DNA from: CAG-791 sp045130475
GTDB taxonomy: Bacteria; Bacillota; Clostridia; Lachnospirales; Lachnospiraceae
Reading direction: 5' to 3'
Length of the DNA stretch: 64,000 bases
Assembly (NCBI GenBank): GCA_045130475.1
Contig: JBGUPU010000016.1
Span: forward strand, 1 to 64,000
Below, piece after piece: positions 51,763 to 59,982 of the stretch. The notes beneath the pieces are model-generated. The model was given only the letters and a program-made list of their open reading frames with translations. It had not been told where the DNA came from and searched no databases. Position numbers and translations under genes: made by a program. How positions within the stretch are numbered: position 1 is the first letter of the stretch; each line of letters opens with the position of its first letter.

Positions 51763-51880
51763 TGTAGGATGCGCACTCACGCGCGGGGAATTATGTCGCT
51801 GAGGCGACCGCGCTCGGCGCGAGAGTCTCGCAAGCGAGACTCTTTCTTGCGTGCCCCTGCCAAGAGGCGGCGAGCCTGAA
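51763..51880. repeat. Cluster of short palindromes
   Basis: GTCGCTGAGGCGAC (51793-51806), CGCGCTCGGCGCG (51809-51821) and GAGTCTCGCAAGCGAGACTC (51823-51842 region) follow one another in the spacer between tpiA and the cysteine-cluster gene. The last resembles the ACTCGCAGGCGAGT hairpins elsewhere in the window. No coding frame is present. Confidence 0.6.
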
Positions 51881-51960
51881 GGGGAAGCATTTGTAAAATC
51901 CTCCGTTGTAATGTATGATGGATTCCGAATATGAATTGACTTCAGAGCAGGAGAGGCTGT

Positions 51961-52686
51961 ATGATTCGCGACAAAGAGATTGAGGAGATTTACGACGGAC
52001 ACTTTTACTCTCCGGAGGATATGGTGCCCGTCGGATGCTCGGACTGCGCAGGGTGTTCTGCCTGCTGCAGGAATACAGGTGATTCCATTATTCTGGATCC
52101 CTATGACATGTATCTGCTCTCCAAGGGGACAGGAAAAACGTTTGCGGATATGATCGAGCATGAGATTGAGATCCGTCTGGTGGACGGACTGATCCTTCCC
52201 AACCTCATGCAGCACCATAATGTTCCCTCATCCGATCAAAAAGACGATACGGAAAATGATCAATGTTCCTTTCTCTCCGCAGCCGGGCGCTGTACGATCC
52301 ATCCCTACCGTCCCGGAATGTGCCGTCTTTATCCTATGGGCAGGTACTATACAGAGGATGGATTTTGCTATATCCTGCAAAAGGACGAGTGCGTCCATAG
52401 AGAAAAGACGCCGGTCCTTCTCAGAGACTGGCTGGGGTATGAGGATCTTCCCCGGTTTGAGGCTTATATACAGAACTGGCATGATTTCAAAAAACAGGCA
52501 GAAAAGGCCCTGGAATACCTGACGGAAAAAAGCAGGGATTCGGTAACCCGCTATATTCTCCAGATATTCTTTGTGCATCCGTATCTTACGGAGCAGGACT
52601 TTTATCCCCAGTATGAAGTCCGCATGGAAATCTGCCGACAGGCGCTGGGCCAGATACTGCCGCCTGCTGACCCACAGCAAAAATAA
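51961..52686 (+). CDS. YkgJ-family cysteine-cluster protein
   Basis: The 241-residue cytosolic protein has the CxxCxxCC cluster (CSDCAGCSACC), followed by CSFLSAAGRCTIHPYRPGMCRLYP, the layout of the UPF0153/YkgJ family that binds zinc or an iron-sulfur cluster. Its biochemical role is unknown. The C-terminal half is helical and charged. AGGAGAGG lies about 5 bases before the ATG. It lies 19 bases upstream of the flavoprotein gene, with which it is probably cotranscribed. Confidence 0.88.
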   Translation: MIRDKEIEEIYDGHFYSPEDMVPVGCSDCAGCSACCRNTGDSIILDPYDMYLLSKGTGKTFADMIEHEIEIRLVDGLILPNLMQHHNVPSSDQKDDTENDQCSFLSAAGRCTIHPYRPGMCRLYPMGRYYTEDGFCYILQKDECVHREKTPVLLRDWLGYEDLPRFEAYIQNWHDFKKQAEKALEYLTEKSRDSVTRYILQIFFVHPYLTEQDFYPQYEVRMEICRQALGQILPPADPQQK

Positions 52687-52705
52687 GATCAACAGGATAA
52701 GATCA

Positions 52706-54037
52706 ATGCAGAAAAATGTTATTGTAATCGGGGCGGGGGCTGCAGGACTGATGGCTGCAGCGGCTGCTTCAGAGAACGGGAATAAGGTGACCATTCTTGA
52801 AAGGAATGAAAAAGCCGGCAAGAAAATCTATATAACAGGAAAAGGACGCTGTAATCTGACCAATGACTGCCCCACAGAAGACTTTTTCGGTTATGTCGCA
52901 AAAAACCACAAATTCCTTTACAGTGCTGTCTATGGCTTTGATCACGAGATGGTGAAAGACTTTTTCGAAAAAAACGGGTGTCCGGTCAAGGTGGAACGGG
53001 GCGGCCGGGTTTTTCCGGTCTCCGATCATGCATCTGATGTCACAGCCGCTCTCCTGCGCTTTTTGCAGAAGAGGGGTGTCAGGATCATGTACCGCACCAG
53101 AGCACAGGCAATTCTCACGGAACCCGGGGATGCAGCCGGAGGAGATCCTGTGATCCGCGGTGTACGGCTGGAGAACGGAAAGGAACTGCATGCGGATGCC
53201 GTGATCCTCTGTACCGGCGGCCTTTCCTATCCTTCCACCGGATCAGACGGCGACGGCCTGAAAATGGCCGGGCAGCTGGGACTGGAGGTGACGCCCACAG
53301 CACCTTCCCTTGTACCTTTTGAGACAAAGGAATCCTGGTGCAGAGACCTGCAGGGACTTGCCCTTAAAAATGTGGCGGTGAAAGTATTTCCCGGTCCGGC
53401 ACAAGAGGCAGAAGAGCCTGCCGCAGCGGATCCCTCCCGTACAGAGCCCGGGAAAAAGAAAAAGAAGACCAGACCCAACAAACCGGTCTATGAAGCCTTC
53501 GGAGAACTGCTTTTTACACATTTCGGCATGAGCGGACCGATCATTCTGACGGCTTCCTGCTATTGTGATTTTTATAAATATCCGCAGGGATTCAACCTGC
53601 TTCTGAATCTGAAACCTGCCCTGACACAGGAGCAGCTGCAGGATCGGCTGCACAGAGAGTTCCTGCAGGCGCCGGAACGACATCTCCCGGGCGCAATACG
53701 TCCGCTCTTCCCCGCCCGCCTGGCGGAAGTTGTCACGGAGCTTTCCGGCCTTGGTACACAGCGCAGGGCCGCCTCATTTACAGAACCCGAGATCAAGGCG
53801 CTTGCGGCCCTGATCCGTGCAGTTCCGGTCACGATAACCGGTACACGAGGCTATAACGAAGCGATCATTACCCGCGGGGGGATCAGCGTCAGGGAATTCG
53901 ATCCCTCCACCATGCAGTCCCGCAGGATCCGCGGACTCTATGCCGCGGGGGAAATACTGGATGTCGACGCCCAGACAGGAGGATTCAATCTCCAGATTGC
54001 CTGGTCCACCGGGCACCTTGCAGGCTCCAGTGTATGA
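52706..54037 (+). CDS. NAD(P)/FAD-dependent oxidoreductase (BaiN/HI0933 family)
   Basis: The 443-residue flavoprotein has an N-terminal FAD-binding GAGAAGLMAAAAASENG, GKGRCNLTND, CTGGLSYPSTGSDGDG and a C-terminal GLYAAGEILDVDAQTGGFNLQIAWSTG, all marks of the HI0933/BaiN family. Some family members reduce bile-acid intermediates, but most are uncharacterised; a bile-acid role cannot be claimed here. A Lys/Glu/Pro-rich insertion (about residues 232-255) is a local peculiarity. The ATG at 52706 has AGGA about 9 bases upstream. It is followed by cmk after a 116-base spacer with no recognisable feature. Confidence 0.9.
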   Translation: MQKNVIVIGAGAAGLMAAAAASENGNKVTILERNEKAGKKIYITGKGRCNLTNDCPTEDFFGYVAKNHKFLYSAVYGFDHEMVKDFFEKNGCPVKVERGGRVFPVSDHASDVTAALLRFLQKRGVRIMYRTRAQAILTEPGDAAGGDPVIRGVRLENGKELHADAVILCTGGLSYPSTGSDGDGLKMAGQLGLEVTPTAPSLVPFETKESWCRDLQGLALKNVAVKVFPGPAQEAEEPAAADPSRTEPGKKKKKTRPNKPVYEAFGELLFTHFGMSGPIILTASCYCDFYKYPQGFNLLLNLKPALTQEQLQDRLHREFLQAPERHLPGAIRPLFPARLAEVVTELSGLGTQRRAASFTEPEIKALAALIRAVPVTITGTRGYNEAIITRGGISVREFDPSTMQSRRIRGLYAAGEILDVDAQTGGFNLQIAWSTGHLAGSSV

Positions 54038-54153
54038 AATATGCACCGACATGCGCCTAATAACTCTGATTCTGGTTCAATGACGCGCGTTAAACGGCTC
54101 TCATTCCGAGTCCGTCTGAACGTCGGGGAACAATCAATGACAGGAGGAGAATG

Positions 54154-54825
54154 ATGACAAACATTGCAATTGACGGACCGGCCGGCGCCGGCAAGAGTAC
54201 CATTGCCAAAATGGTCGCAAAGAAGCTTTCTTTTATCTATGTTGACACGGGTGCCATGTACAGAGCCATGGCTCTATACCTCTACAGACAGGGGATATCT
54301 GCAGATGATCCGGAAAAGATCGCAGCCGCCTGCGGCGGAGCCGGCATTTCCATCGAATATAGAGACGGGGAGCAGGTTGTTTTGCTCGGAGATGAGAATG
54401 TCAACCCTTACCTGCGGACTGAGGAAGTGAGCGCAATGGCTTCCAAGAGCAGTGCAGTTCCTCAGGTGCGCGTGCGTCTGGTCCAGCTCCAGCAGGAACT
54501 TGCCGCGTCGCAGAACGTTGTCATGGACGGCCGCGATATCGGCACGGTTGTCCTCCCTGATGCCCAGGTCAAGATCTATCTGACTGCAAGTGTCGAAGTA
54601 CGCGCCCGCCGCCGTTTTCTGGAACTGCAGGAAAAAGGGGAACCCGCTGTTTTTGAGACAATTGCCGCGGAGATAGCGGAGCGGGACCACAGAGATATGA
54701 CAAGGGAAGTTTCTCCGCTGAAACTGGCAGACGACGCAGTTCTCGTGGATACATCCGACATGACTATCGAAGAAGTCACAGAGCGGATCCTTGCAATCGT
54801 CAGAGAAAAGACTGGCCTGGTATAG
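54154..54825 (+). CDS. cmk: Cytidylate kinase
   Basis: CMP/dCMP kinase of 223 residues. P-loop DGPAGAGKST (residues 7-16), YVDTGAMYRAM, the NMP-binding insert of about 40 residues and MDGRDIGTVVLPDAQVKIYLTAS are all present. It has the start ATG 54154 with AGGAGG 6 bases before; ATG 54151 is also possible. It begins the common Clostridia cluster cmk-ispH-rpsA, with ispH 31 bases downstream. Confidence 0.96.
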   Translation: MTNIAIDGPAGAGKSTIAKMVAKKLSFIYVDTGAMYRAMALYLYRQGISADDPEKIAAACGGAGISIEYRDGEQVVLLGDENVNPYLRTEEVSAMASKSSAVPQVRVRLVQLQQELAASQNVVMDGRDIGTVVLPDAQVKIYLTASVEVRARRRFLELQEKGEPAVFETIAAEIAERDHRDMTREVSPLKLADDAVLVDTSDMTIEEVTERILAIVREKTGLV

Positions 54826-54856
54826 AGGGACAGACCGATCGGAAAGGAGCTCGGCA

Positions 54857-55714
54857 TTGGCAAAACCGGAAATCATCCTCGCAAAGAGCGCGGGATTCTG
54901 TTTCGGCGTGGAACGCGCCGTCAATAAAGTCTATGAGGAAGCGTCCGTGAGCAGGGATATCTATACCTACGGACCGATCATTCACAACAAAGAAGTAGTC
55001 GCTGATCTAGAAGCAAAAGGCGTCCATGTCGTCGAGTCTGCGGAAGAGCTCCGCGCTCTGAAGGGCGGGACAGTCATCATCCGTTCTCATGGCGTGTCCA
55101 GGGATACAGACAGGCTGATCCGCGAGTCCGCACACAAGTGCATTGACGCCACATGTCCCTTTGTCAAACGCATACACCGCACGGTCGAAGCGGAGAGCGC
55201 AGCCGGAAAAAAGATTGTGATCATCGGAAATCCTGTCCATCCCGAAGTGATGGGAATCATGGGATGGTCCTCTACTCCCGTGACTGTTATCCAGACAATG
55301 GAGGAGGCACATAATTTCAATGTTTCTGACGAAACAGAGGTCTGCGTGGTTGCCCAGACCACTTTTAACGCAAATAAATTTCAAGATTTAGTTGCTATTT
55401 TGAAAGAAAAAAGCTACAATGTAATTTGTGTGAATACTATCTGCAATGCAACTCATGAGCGGCAGTCGGAAGCAAAGGCGATTGCTGCCAGGGCTGACAT
55501 TATGATAGTGATCGGGGATCGGAGCAGTTCCAATTCTGCAAAGCTTTACGAGATCTGCAGAAAAGAGTGTCCCGATACTCATTTCATACAGACGTGGAAC
55601 GACTTACATCTTACTCTGACTGGTGCAGAAAAGGTGATAGGCATTACCGCGGGGGCTTCGACCCCAAAGAATATCATTGAGGAGGTTTATAACCATGTCA
55701 GAGCAGACCTTTGA
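54857..55714 (+). CDS. ispH: 4-hydroxy-3-methylbut-2-enyl diphosphate reductase
   Basis: IspH is the last enzyme of the MEP isoprenoid pathway, a 4Fe-4S protein yielding IPP and DMAPP. The 285-residue product starts at TTG 54857 with AGGAG 7 bases upstream; open frame further up overlaps cmk. The three cluster cysteines are in GFCFGVERA (Cys15), DATCPFVK and TICNATHERQ. ASTPKNIIEEV near the C-terminus is also typical. In many Clostridia IspH is fused to ribosomal protein S1; here the two genes instead overlap by 20 bases in different frames. Confidence 0.96.
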   Translation: MAKPEIILAKSAGFCFGVERAVNKVYEEASVSRDIYTYGPIIHNKEVVADLEAKGVHVVESAEELRALKGGTVIIRSHGVSRDTDRLIRESAHKCIDATCPFVKRIHRTVEAESAAGKKIVIIGNPVHPEVMGIMGWSSTPVTVIQTMEEAHNFNVSDETEVCVVAQTTFNANKFQDLVAILKEKSYNVICVNTICNATHERQSEAKAIAARADIMIVIGDRSSSNSAKLYEICRKECPDTHFIQTWNDLHLTLTGAEKVIGITAGASTPKNIIEEVYNHVRADL

Positions 55715-56861
55715 ACAAATGTTGGACGAATCGTTCAAGACGATTCATACCGGTGAGGTAGTTGAGGGACAGATCATCGATGTCAAGCCCGATGAGGCAG
55801 TCCTGAATATCGGCGCCAAGTCCGATGGTATCCTTACCAGGAATGAATACACGAATGATCATTCTGTTGATCTCACAGAAGTCCTGCACGTAGGCGACAA
55901 ACTTGAAGTTAAGATCCTGAAAGTGAATGACGGAGACGGCCAGGTTGTCCTTTCCTACAAGCGCCTTGCAGCAGACCGCGGCAACAAGCGCATCGAGGAA
56001 GCGTACAACAATAAGGAAGTCCTCACAGCCAAGGTTACACAGGTCCTTTCCGGCGGCCTGAGCGTAGTTGTTGAGGAAGTCAGAGTATTTATCCCTGCAA
56101 GCCTTGTTTCCGATACTTATGAGAGAGACCTGAGCAAGTATCTCGGACAGGACATCGAGTTCGTGATCACCGAGTACAATCCGCACAGGCGTAGATATAT
56201 TGGTGATCGCAAACAGCTTCTCGTTGCTAAGCGCCAGGAAATGCAGCGCAAGCTCTTCGAGACCATCCACCCCGGCGATACAGTCGAGGGTACTGTCAAG
56301 AATATCACCGATTTCGGTGCTTTCATCGATCTGGGCGGCGCAGATGGACTCCTGCACATCTCCGAGATGAGCTGGGGCCGCGTCGAGAATCCCAAGAAGG
56401 TCTTCAAGGTTGGCGAGCAGCTCCGCGTCCTGATCAAGGACATCCAGGGCACAAAGATCGCTCTTTCCCTGAAGTTCCCCGAGGAGAATCCCTGGGTTGG
56501 CGCAGCGCAGAAGTATGCAGTCGGCACAATCGTAACCGGCAAAGTTGCCAGAATGACCGATTTCGGCGCATTCGTAGAGCTTGAGCCCGGCATCGATGCC
56601 CTGCTTCATGTTTCCCAGATTGCCCGCGAGCACATTGACAAGCCTTCAGATGTCCTCAAGACCGGACAGGAAGTCACCGCAAAGATTGTTGACTTCAACG
56701 AAGACAGCAACAAGATCAGCCTGAGCGTCAAGCAGCTTCTTATTGACAAGGAGCGTGAGAGACGCGCTGCTGAGCGTGCAAACGCAGACGCCGATGTCGT
56801 ATCTGTCGATGTTGACGCTTTCGTCAATGCTCAGAGGGGAAATGAGGACGACGCAGAATAA
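55695..56861 (+). CDS. rpsA: S1-domain protein (30S ribosomal protein S1-like)
   Basis: The 388-residue product has four S1 OB-fold repeats: GEVVEGQIIDVKPDEAVLNIG, LTAKVTQVLSGGLSVVVEEV, DTVEGTVKNITDFGAFIDLGG and GTIVTGKVARMTDFGAFVELEPG. E. coli S1 has six; four is usual in Firmicutes. It binds mRNA at the small subunit or acts as a general RNA-binding protein. GAGGAGG lies about 10 bases before the ATG and inside the end of ispH, giving translational coupling. The C-terminus is a short Ala/Asp/Glu-rich tail. Confidence 0.95.
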   Translation: MSEQTFEQMLDESFKTIHTGEVVEGQIIDVKPDEAVLNIGAKSDGILTRNEYTNDHSVDLTEVLHVGDKLEVKILKVNDGDGQVVLSYKRLAADRGNKRIEEAYNNKEVLTAKVTQVLSGGLSVVVEEVRVFIPASLVSDTYERDLSKYLGQDIEFVITEYNPHRRRYIGDRKQLLVAKRQEMQRKLFETIHPGDTVEGTVKNITDFGAFIDLGGADGLLHISEMSWGRVENPKKVFKVGEQLRVLIKDIQGTKIALSLKFPEENPWVGAAQKYAVGTIVTGKVARMTDFGAFVELEPGIDALLHVSQIAREHIDKPSDVLKTGQEVTAKIVDFNEDSNKISLSVKQLLIDKERERRAAERANADADVVSVDVDAFVNAQRGNEDDAE

Positions 56862-56896
56862 TTTTATGATTCTGCATATGTGGTTCTGATTTTTAC

Positions 56897-56932
56897 GGGG
56901 CCGGAATCCTGCGGGTTCCGGTCCCTTTTTTC
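56897..56932 (+). terminator. cmk-ispH-rpsA terminator
   Basis: Stem GGGGCCGGAA / TTCCGGTCCC (one G-T pair) followed by TTTTTTC. Confidence 0.9.
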
Positions 56933-57059
56933 TACCTGTACAGCTGCATTAAAAAAACGGTCAGCATGGAGCAGGCTGAAATAAATTACAGCTTTTGTAT
57001 TAACTGCCCGGTTCTGCTGAGCAGGATACGCAGTACTTTTGTATGACGTGAGGAATGGG

Positions 57060-58136
57060 ATGGACCTTCAGAAAAACAGTGTTTTTGCGGAAGATATGGA
57101 ACAGCTTGGCAGTCTTCCTCTGATGGACAAACTGCGCGGCAGGACCGTGCTTGTGACGGGTGCTACGGGGTTGATCGGGCAGACGATCGTCTCTGCGCTT
57201 TTGCGCTGCGGCGAATGGGAAGAAGCCGAAGACGCAAAGGAACCCGTGTACGTCATTGCCTGTGTGCGCAATGAGGAGAAGGCCCGCCGCATGTTCGGCA
57301 GCGCCGACCGCGGTAACCTCCGGCTCCTGGTCTCTGATATTCTCTCCATGCCTGTTGAAAAGCTTCCCGTGCAGGTTGATTATGTGATCCATGCAGCGAG
57401 CCAGACTTCCAGCCGCGCCTTTGTCGATGAGCCTGTGGAGACCATTTTTACAGCGATCGACGGGACCAGAAGGGCCCTCGAATTTGCCAAAAACAATGAC
57501 GTAAAATGCTTTGTCTATCTCTCCACCATGGAAGTGTACGGTACACCTATGGACGATGAAAAGATTGATGAAAAGCACGGCACAAACCTGGATACCATGC
57601 AGCCTCGCAGCTGTTATCCGGAATCCAAGCGCCTCTGCGAGATCCTCTGCTCCTCCTGGCAGAAGGAGTACGGGGTTCCCGTCCGTGTCCTCCGGCTGAC
57701 GCAGACCTTCGGGCCCGGTGTCCGATATGACGATGGCCGTGTGTTCGCGGAGTTTGCCCGCTGTGCGATGGAAAAAAGAGATATCGTCCTCAAGACAGCC
57801 GGACTGACCTGCCGTTCCTATCTCTACACAGCGGATGCCGCTTCGGCGATCCTGACAGTCATGCTCTGCGGAGAGGACCAGAGCGCATATAACGCCGCCA
57901 ATGAATCCACCTACTGCAGCATCCGCGAAATGGCTGAGCTGGTTGCCCATGAGTGTGCAGGCGGCAGGATCAAAGTCCGTATCGACGCGGCAGAGGATCC
58001 TTCTAAACTGGGATATGCGCCTACCTTGCACATGAACCTTGATACGACAAAACTGCGTTCGCTCGGCTGGAAACCTGTTTACGGCCTCGCGGATGCCTAC
58101 CGCCGGATGATGGCGGCAATGGAGAAAGAACTATGA
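57060..58136 (+). CDS. NAD-dependent epimerase/dehydratase (extended SDR)
   Basis: The 358-residue product has VTGATGLIGQ (GxxGxxG NAD-binding), IHAASQTSS, LSTMEVYG and Y-P-E-S-K (YxxxK catalytic pair), as in UDP-sugar epimerases, dehydratases and decarboxylases. An insertion of about 20 residues between the first strand and helix (GEWEEAEDAKE) is local. The ATG at 57060 has GAGGA about 5 bases upstream. Its stop overlaps the next start (ATGA), so it is coupled to the cytidylyltransferase. In that setting it probably acts on a nucleotide-activated sugar or sugar alcohol for cell-surface polymer; the substrate is unknown. Confidence 0.88.
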   Translation: MDLQKNSVFAEDMEQLGSLPLMDKLRGRTVLVTGATGLIGQTIVSALLRCGEWEEAEDAKEPVYVIACVRNEEKARRMFGSADRGNLRLLVSDILSMPVEKLPVQVDYVIHAASQTSSRAFVDEPVETIFTAIDGTRRALEFAKNNDVKCFVYLSTMEVYGTPMDDEKIDEKHGTNLDTMQPRSCYPESKRLCEILCSSWQKEYGVPVRVLRLTQTFGPGVRYDDGRVFAEFARCAMEKRDIVLKTAGLTCRSYLYTADAASAILTVMLCGEDQSAYNAANESTYCSIREMAELVAHECAGGRIKVRIDAAEDPSKLGYAPTLHMNLDTTKLRSLGWKPVYGLADAYRRMMAAMEKEL

Positions 58137-58849
58137 ATCTTGCAGTGATTTTTGCCGGCGGATCCGGCAAGAGAATGCATGCAAAGGACAGACCCAAACA
58201 GTTCCTTTTTGTGCACGGGAAACCGATCATTGTCCATACGATCGAGATCTTCAACAAGCATCCGGAGATCGACGGAATCGTCGTGGTCTGTATCGAAGAC
58301 TGGATCCCCTATATGGAGGAGCTTAAATACACTTTCCGGCTGGACAAGATTTCTTCCATTGTTCCGGGCGGCGAAACAGGGCAGATGTCTATCTATAACG
58401 GGCTTGCGGAGGCAGCCCGCATCTATGGACGGGAAGGAAATGTTGTCTTGATCCATGACGGCGTGCGCCCTCTGATTGATGAGGAGCTGATCACTGCCAA
58501 TATCCGTTCTGTGGAAAAATACGGCACAAGTGTGAGCTGCGGGCCTGTGAGTGAGACCGTTGTGCTGGTCAGTGATACTGAACAGGTGCAGGAAGTGGTC
58601 AACCGCAATAATTCCCGTGTTGCCAAGGCGCCCCAGGGCTTCTGGCTTGAAGATGTCCTCAGCGTGGAGGAGCAGGCGATCAGCGAGGGACTGACCAATA
58701 TGATCGACACCTGCACGCTCATGCGCCATTACGGGAGGGAGCTTTCCATAGTCAACTGTCGGGCTGATAATGTCAAGATCACGACGCCGGAGGATTTTTT
58801 CATGTTCCGCGCCGTTTCCGATGCCAGGGAAAATGACCAATTGTTCTGA
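58133..58849 (+). CDS. IspD/TarI-family cytidylyltransferase
   Basis: The 238-residue product has FAGGSGKRM (CTP-binding), RPKQFLFVHGKPIIVHTI, IHDGVRPLI and KITTPEDFFMF. The family includes IspD (CDP-methylerythritol) and TarI (CDP-ribitol for wall teichoic acid). The position between an SDR gene and a glycosyltransferase, with 4-base overlap upstream, favours a TarI-like surface-polymer role. But IspH in the same window means an IspD must exist somewhere, so that reading is not excluded. Confidence 0.85.
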   Translation: MNLAVIFAGGSGKRMHAKDRPKQFLFVHGKPIIVHTIEIFNKHPEIDGIVVVCIEDWIPYMEELKYTFRLDKISSIVPGGETGQMSIYNGLAEAARIYGREGNVVLIHDGVRPLIDEELITANIRSVEKYGTSVSCGPVSETVVLVSDTEQVQEVVNRNNSRVAKAPQGFWLEDVLSVEEQAISEGLTNMIDTCTLMRHYGRELSIVNCRADNVKITTPEDFFMFRAVSDARENDQLF

Positions 58850-58890
58850 GCCAAATGTCCTTTGAAAAAGTAACAATCCGGAGATAGAAA

Positions 58891-59883
58891 ATGGAAAAAA
58901 TACTGAGCGTGTCGATCGCATCCTATAATGTTGAAAAATTTATCCGCAAGGCGCTGGATTCCTGCTGCATTCCCGAGATCATGGACCGTCTGGAAGTCCT
59001 GGTCGTCAATGACGGCTCCACAGACAGCACACTGCAGATTGCCCGTGAGTATGAGGAAAAATATCCTCAGACTTTCCGTGTGATCGATAAAAAGAACGGC
59101 GGATACGGATCAACCGTGAATGCATCCATCAAGGCGGCGACAGGAAAATATTTCCGCCTGCTGGACGGAGACGACTGGTTTGACCGAGATGGACTTGTAA
59201 GCTTCATCGAGGAGCTGTCAGAGGCAGAGGAAGATATGATCGTGGCGCAGTTCAAGCGCGTCTTCGAGGAAGACGGTCACGAGGAACTGCGTGATGAGGC
59301 TGAAGATATCAAGAAGAAGGTAGTGAACTTTGACTCGCTGGGAAGCCATGAGTGGTTTACCATGCATGCCATTTCCTACCGGACGAAGATCCTCCAGGAG
59401 AACGGGATCCGCCTGACCGAGCACTGCTTCTATACAGACCAGGAATATGACCTTCTTCCCCTTCCCTGGGTTAATACGGTCCGCATTTTCCCTCAGGTTG
59501 TCTACTGTTACCGCATCGGCCGCGGTGAGCAGAGCGTCAGCCCCGAAGGCCTGGAAAAGCACTACAATGATCAGACTGTTGTCCTCAAGCGCCTGTATAC
59601 GGTTTATCCTGAGGTCGGAAAACAGAAAACAGCCAAGGACAAGTACATTTTCAACTATTTTATCCTGCGTACCTTCCTGCAGATCAAGGTTTTCCTGGTC
59701 ATCTCCAAATCCAATCTGCATCTGCAGGAGCTGAAGAATTTTATTGCTTATCTCAAACGCGAGCAGCCTCTGATCTACAAGGAACTGCTCCGCACCAGCA
59801 AGATCCTGAAGATCCTCCTGCTGACACGCTATGGTGCCTACGGGATCCTCCACAAAAAGCTCCGGGAAGGATACAGATATTAA
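58891..59883 (+). CDS. Family 2 glycosyltransferase
   Basis: The 330-residue GT-A enzyme has SVSIASYNVEKFIRKAL, VVNDGSTDST (nucleotide-binding Asp), NGGYGSTVNASIKAATGKYF and the metal-binding LLDGDDWFD. The C-terminal half is helical with amphipathic stretches (RTFLQIKVFLVISKS, RTSKILKILLLTRYG) that may associate with the membrane. It transfers a sugar to a surface polymer or lipid; donor and acceptor are unknown. GGAG precedes the ATG. It is third gene of the SDR-cytidylyltransferase-GT2 cassette and ends at a terminator. Confidence 0.9.
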   Translation: MEKILSVSIASYNVEKFIRKALDSCCIPEIMDRLEVLVVNDGSTDSTLQIAREYEEKYPQTFRVIDKKNGGYGSTVNASIKAATGKYFRLLDGDDWFDRDGLVSFIEELSEAEEDMIVAQFKRVFEEDGHEELRDEAEDIKKKVVNFDSLGSHEWFTMHAISYRTKILQENGIRLTEHCFYTDQEYDLLPLPWVNTVRIFPQVVYCYRIGRGEQSVSPEGLEKHYNDQTVVLKRLYTVYPEVGKQKTAKDKYIFNYFILRTFLQIKVFLVISKSNLHLQELKNFIAYLKREQPLIYKELLRTSKILKILLLTRYGAYGILHKKLREGYRY

Positions 59884-59918
59884 GACAGGGTCTCAGAACG
59901 ATAGTATTGAGAAAGAAA

Positions 59919-59982
59919 ACAGCCCCGCGGGCGGATCATGATCCAGTGAACATGGTCCGTTTCCGGCGGGGCTGTATTTTTA
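59919..59982. terminator. Bidirectional terminator with extended loop
   Basis: Stem ACAGCCCCGC / GCGGGGCTGT around a further structured loop (59929-59965), followed by ATTTTTATTT. It lies between the convergent GT2 and exonuclease-like genes. Confidence 0.85.

Noticed and set aside
52706..54037. Bile-acid reductase assignment for the BaiN-like flavoprotein
   Set aside because: No other bai genes are nearby and most members of the family are unrelated to bile acids.
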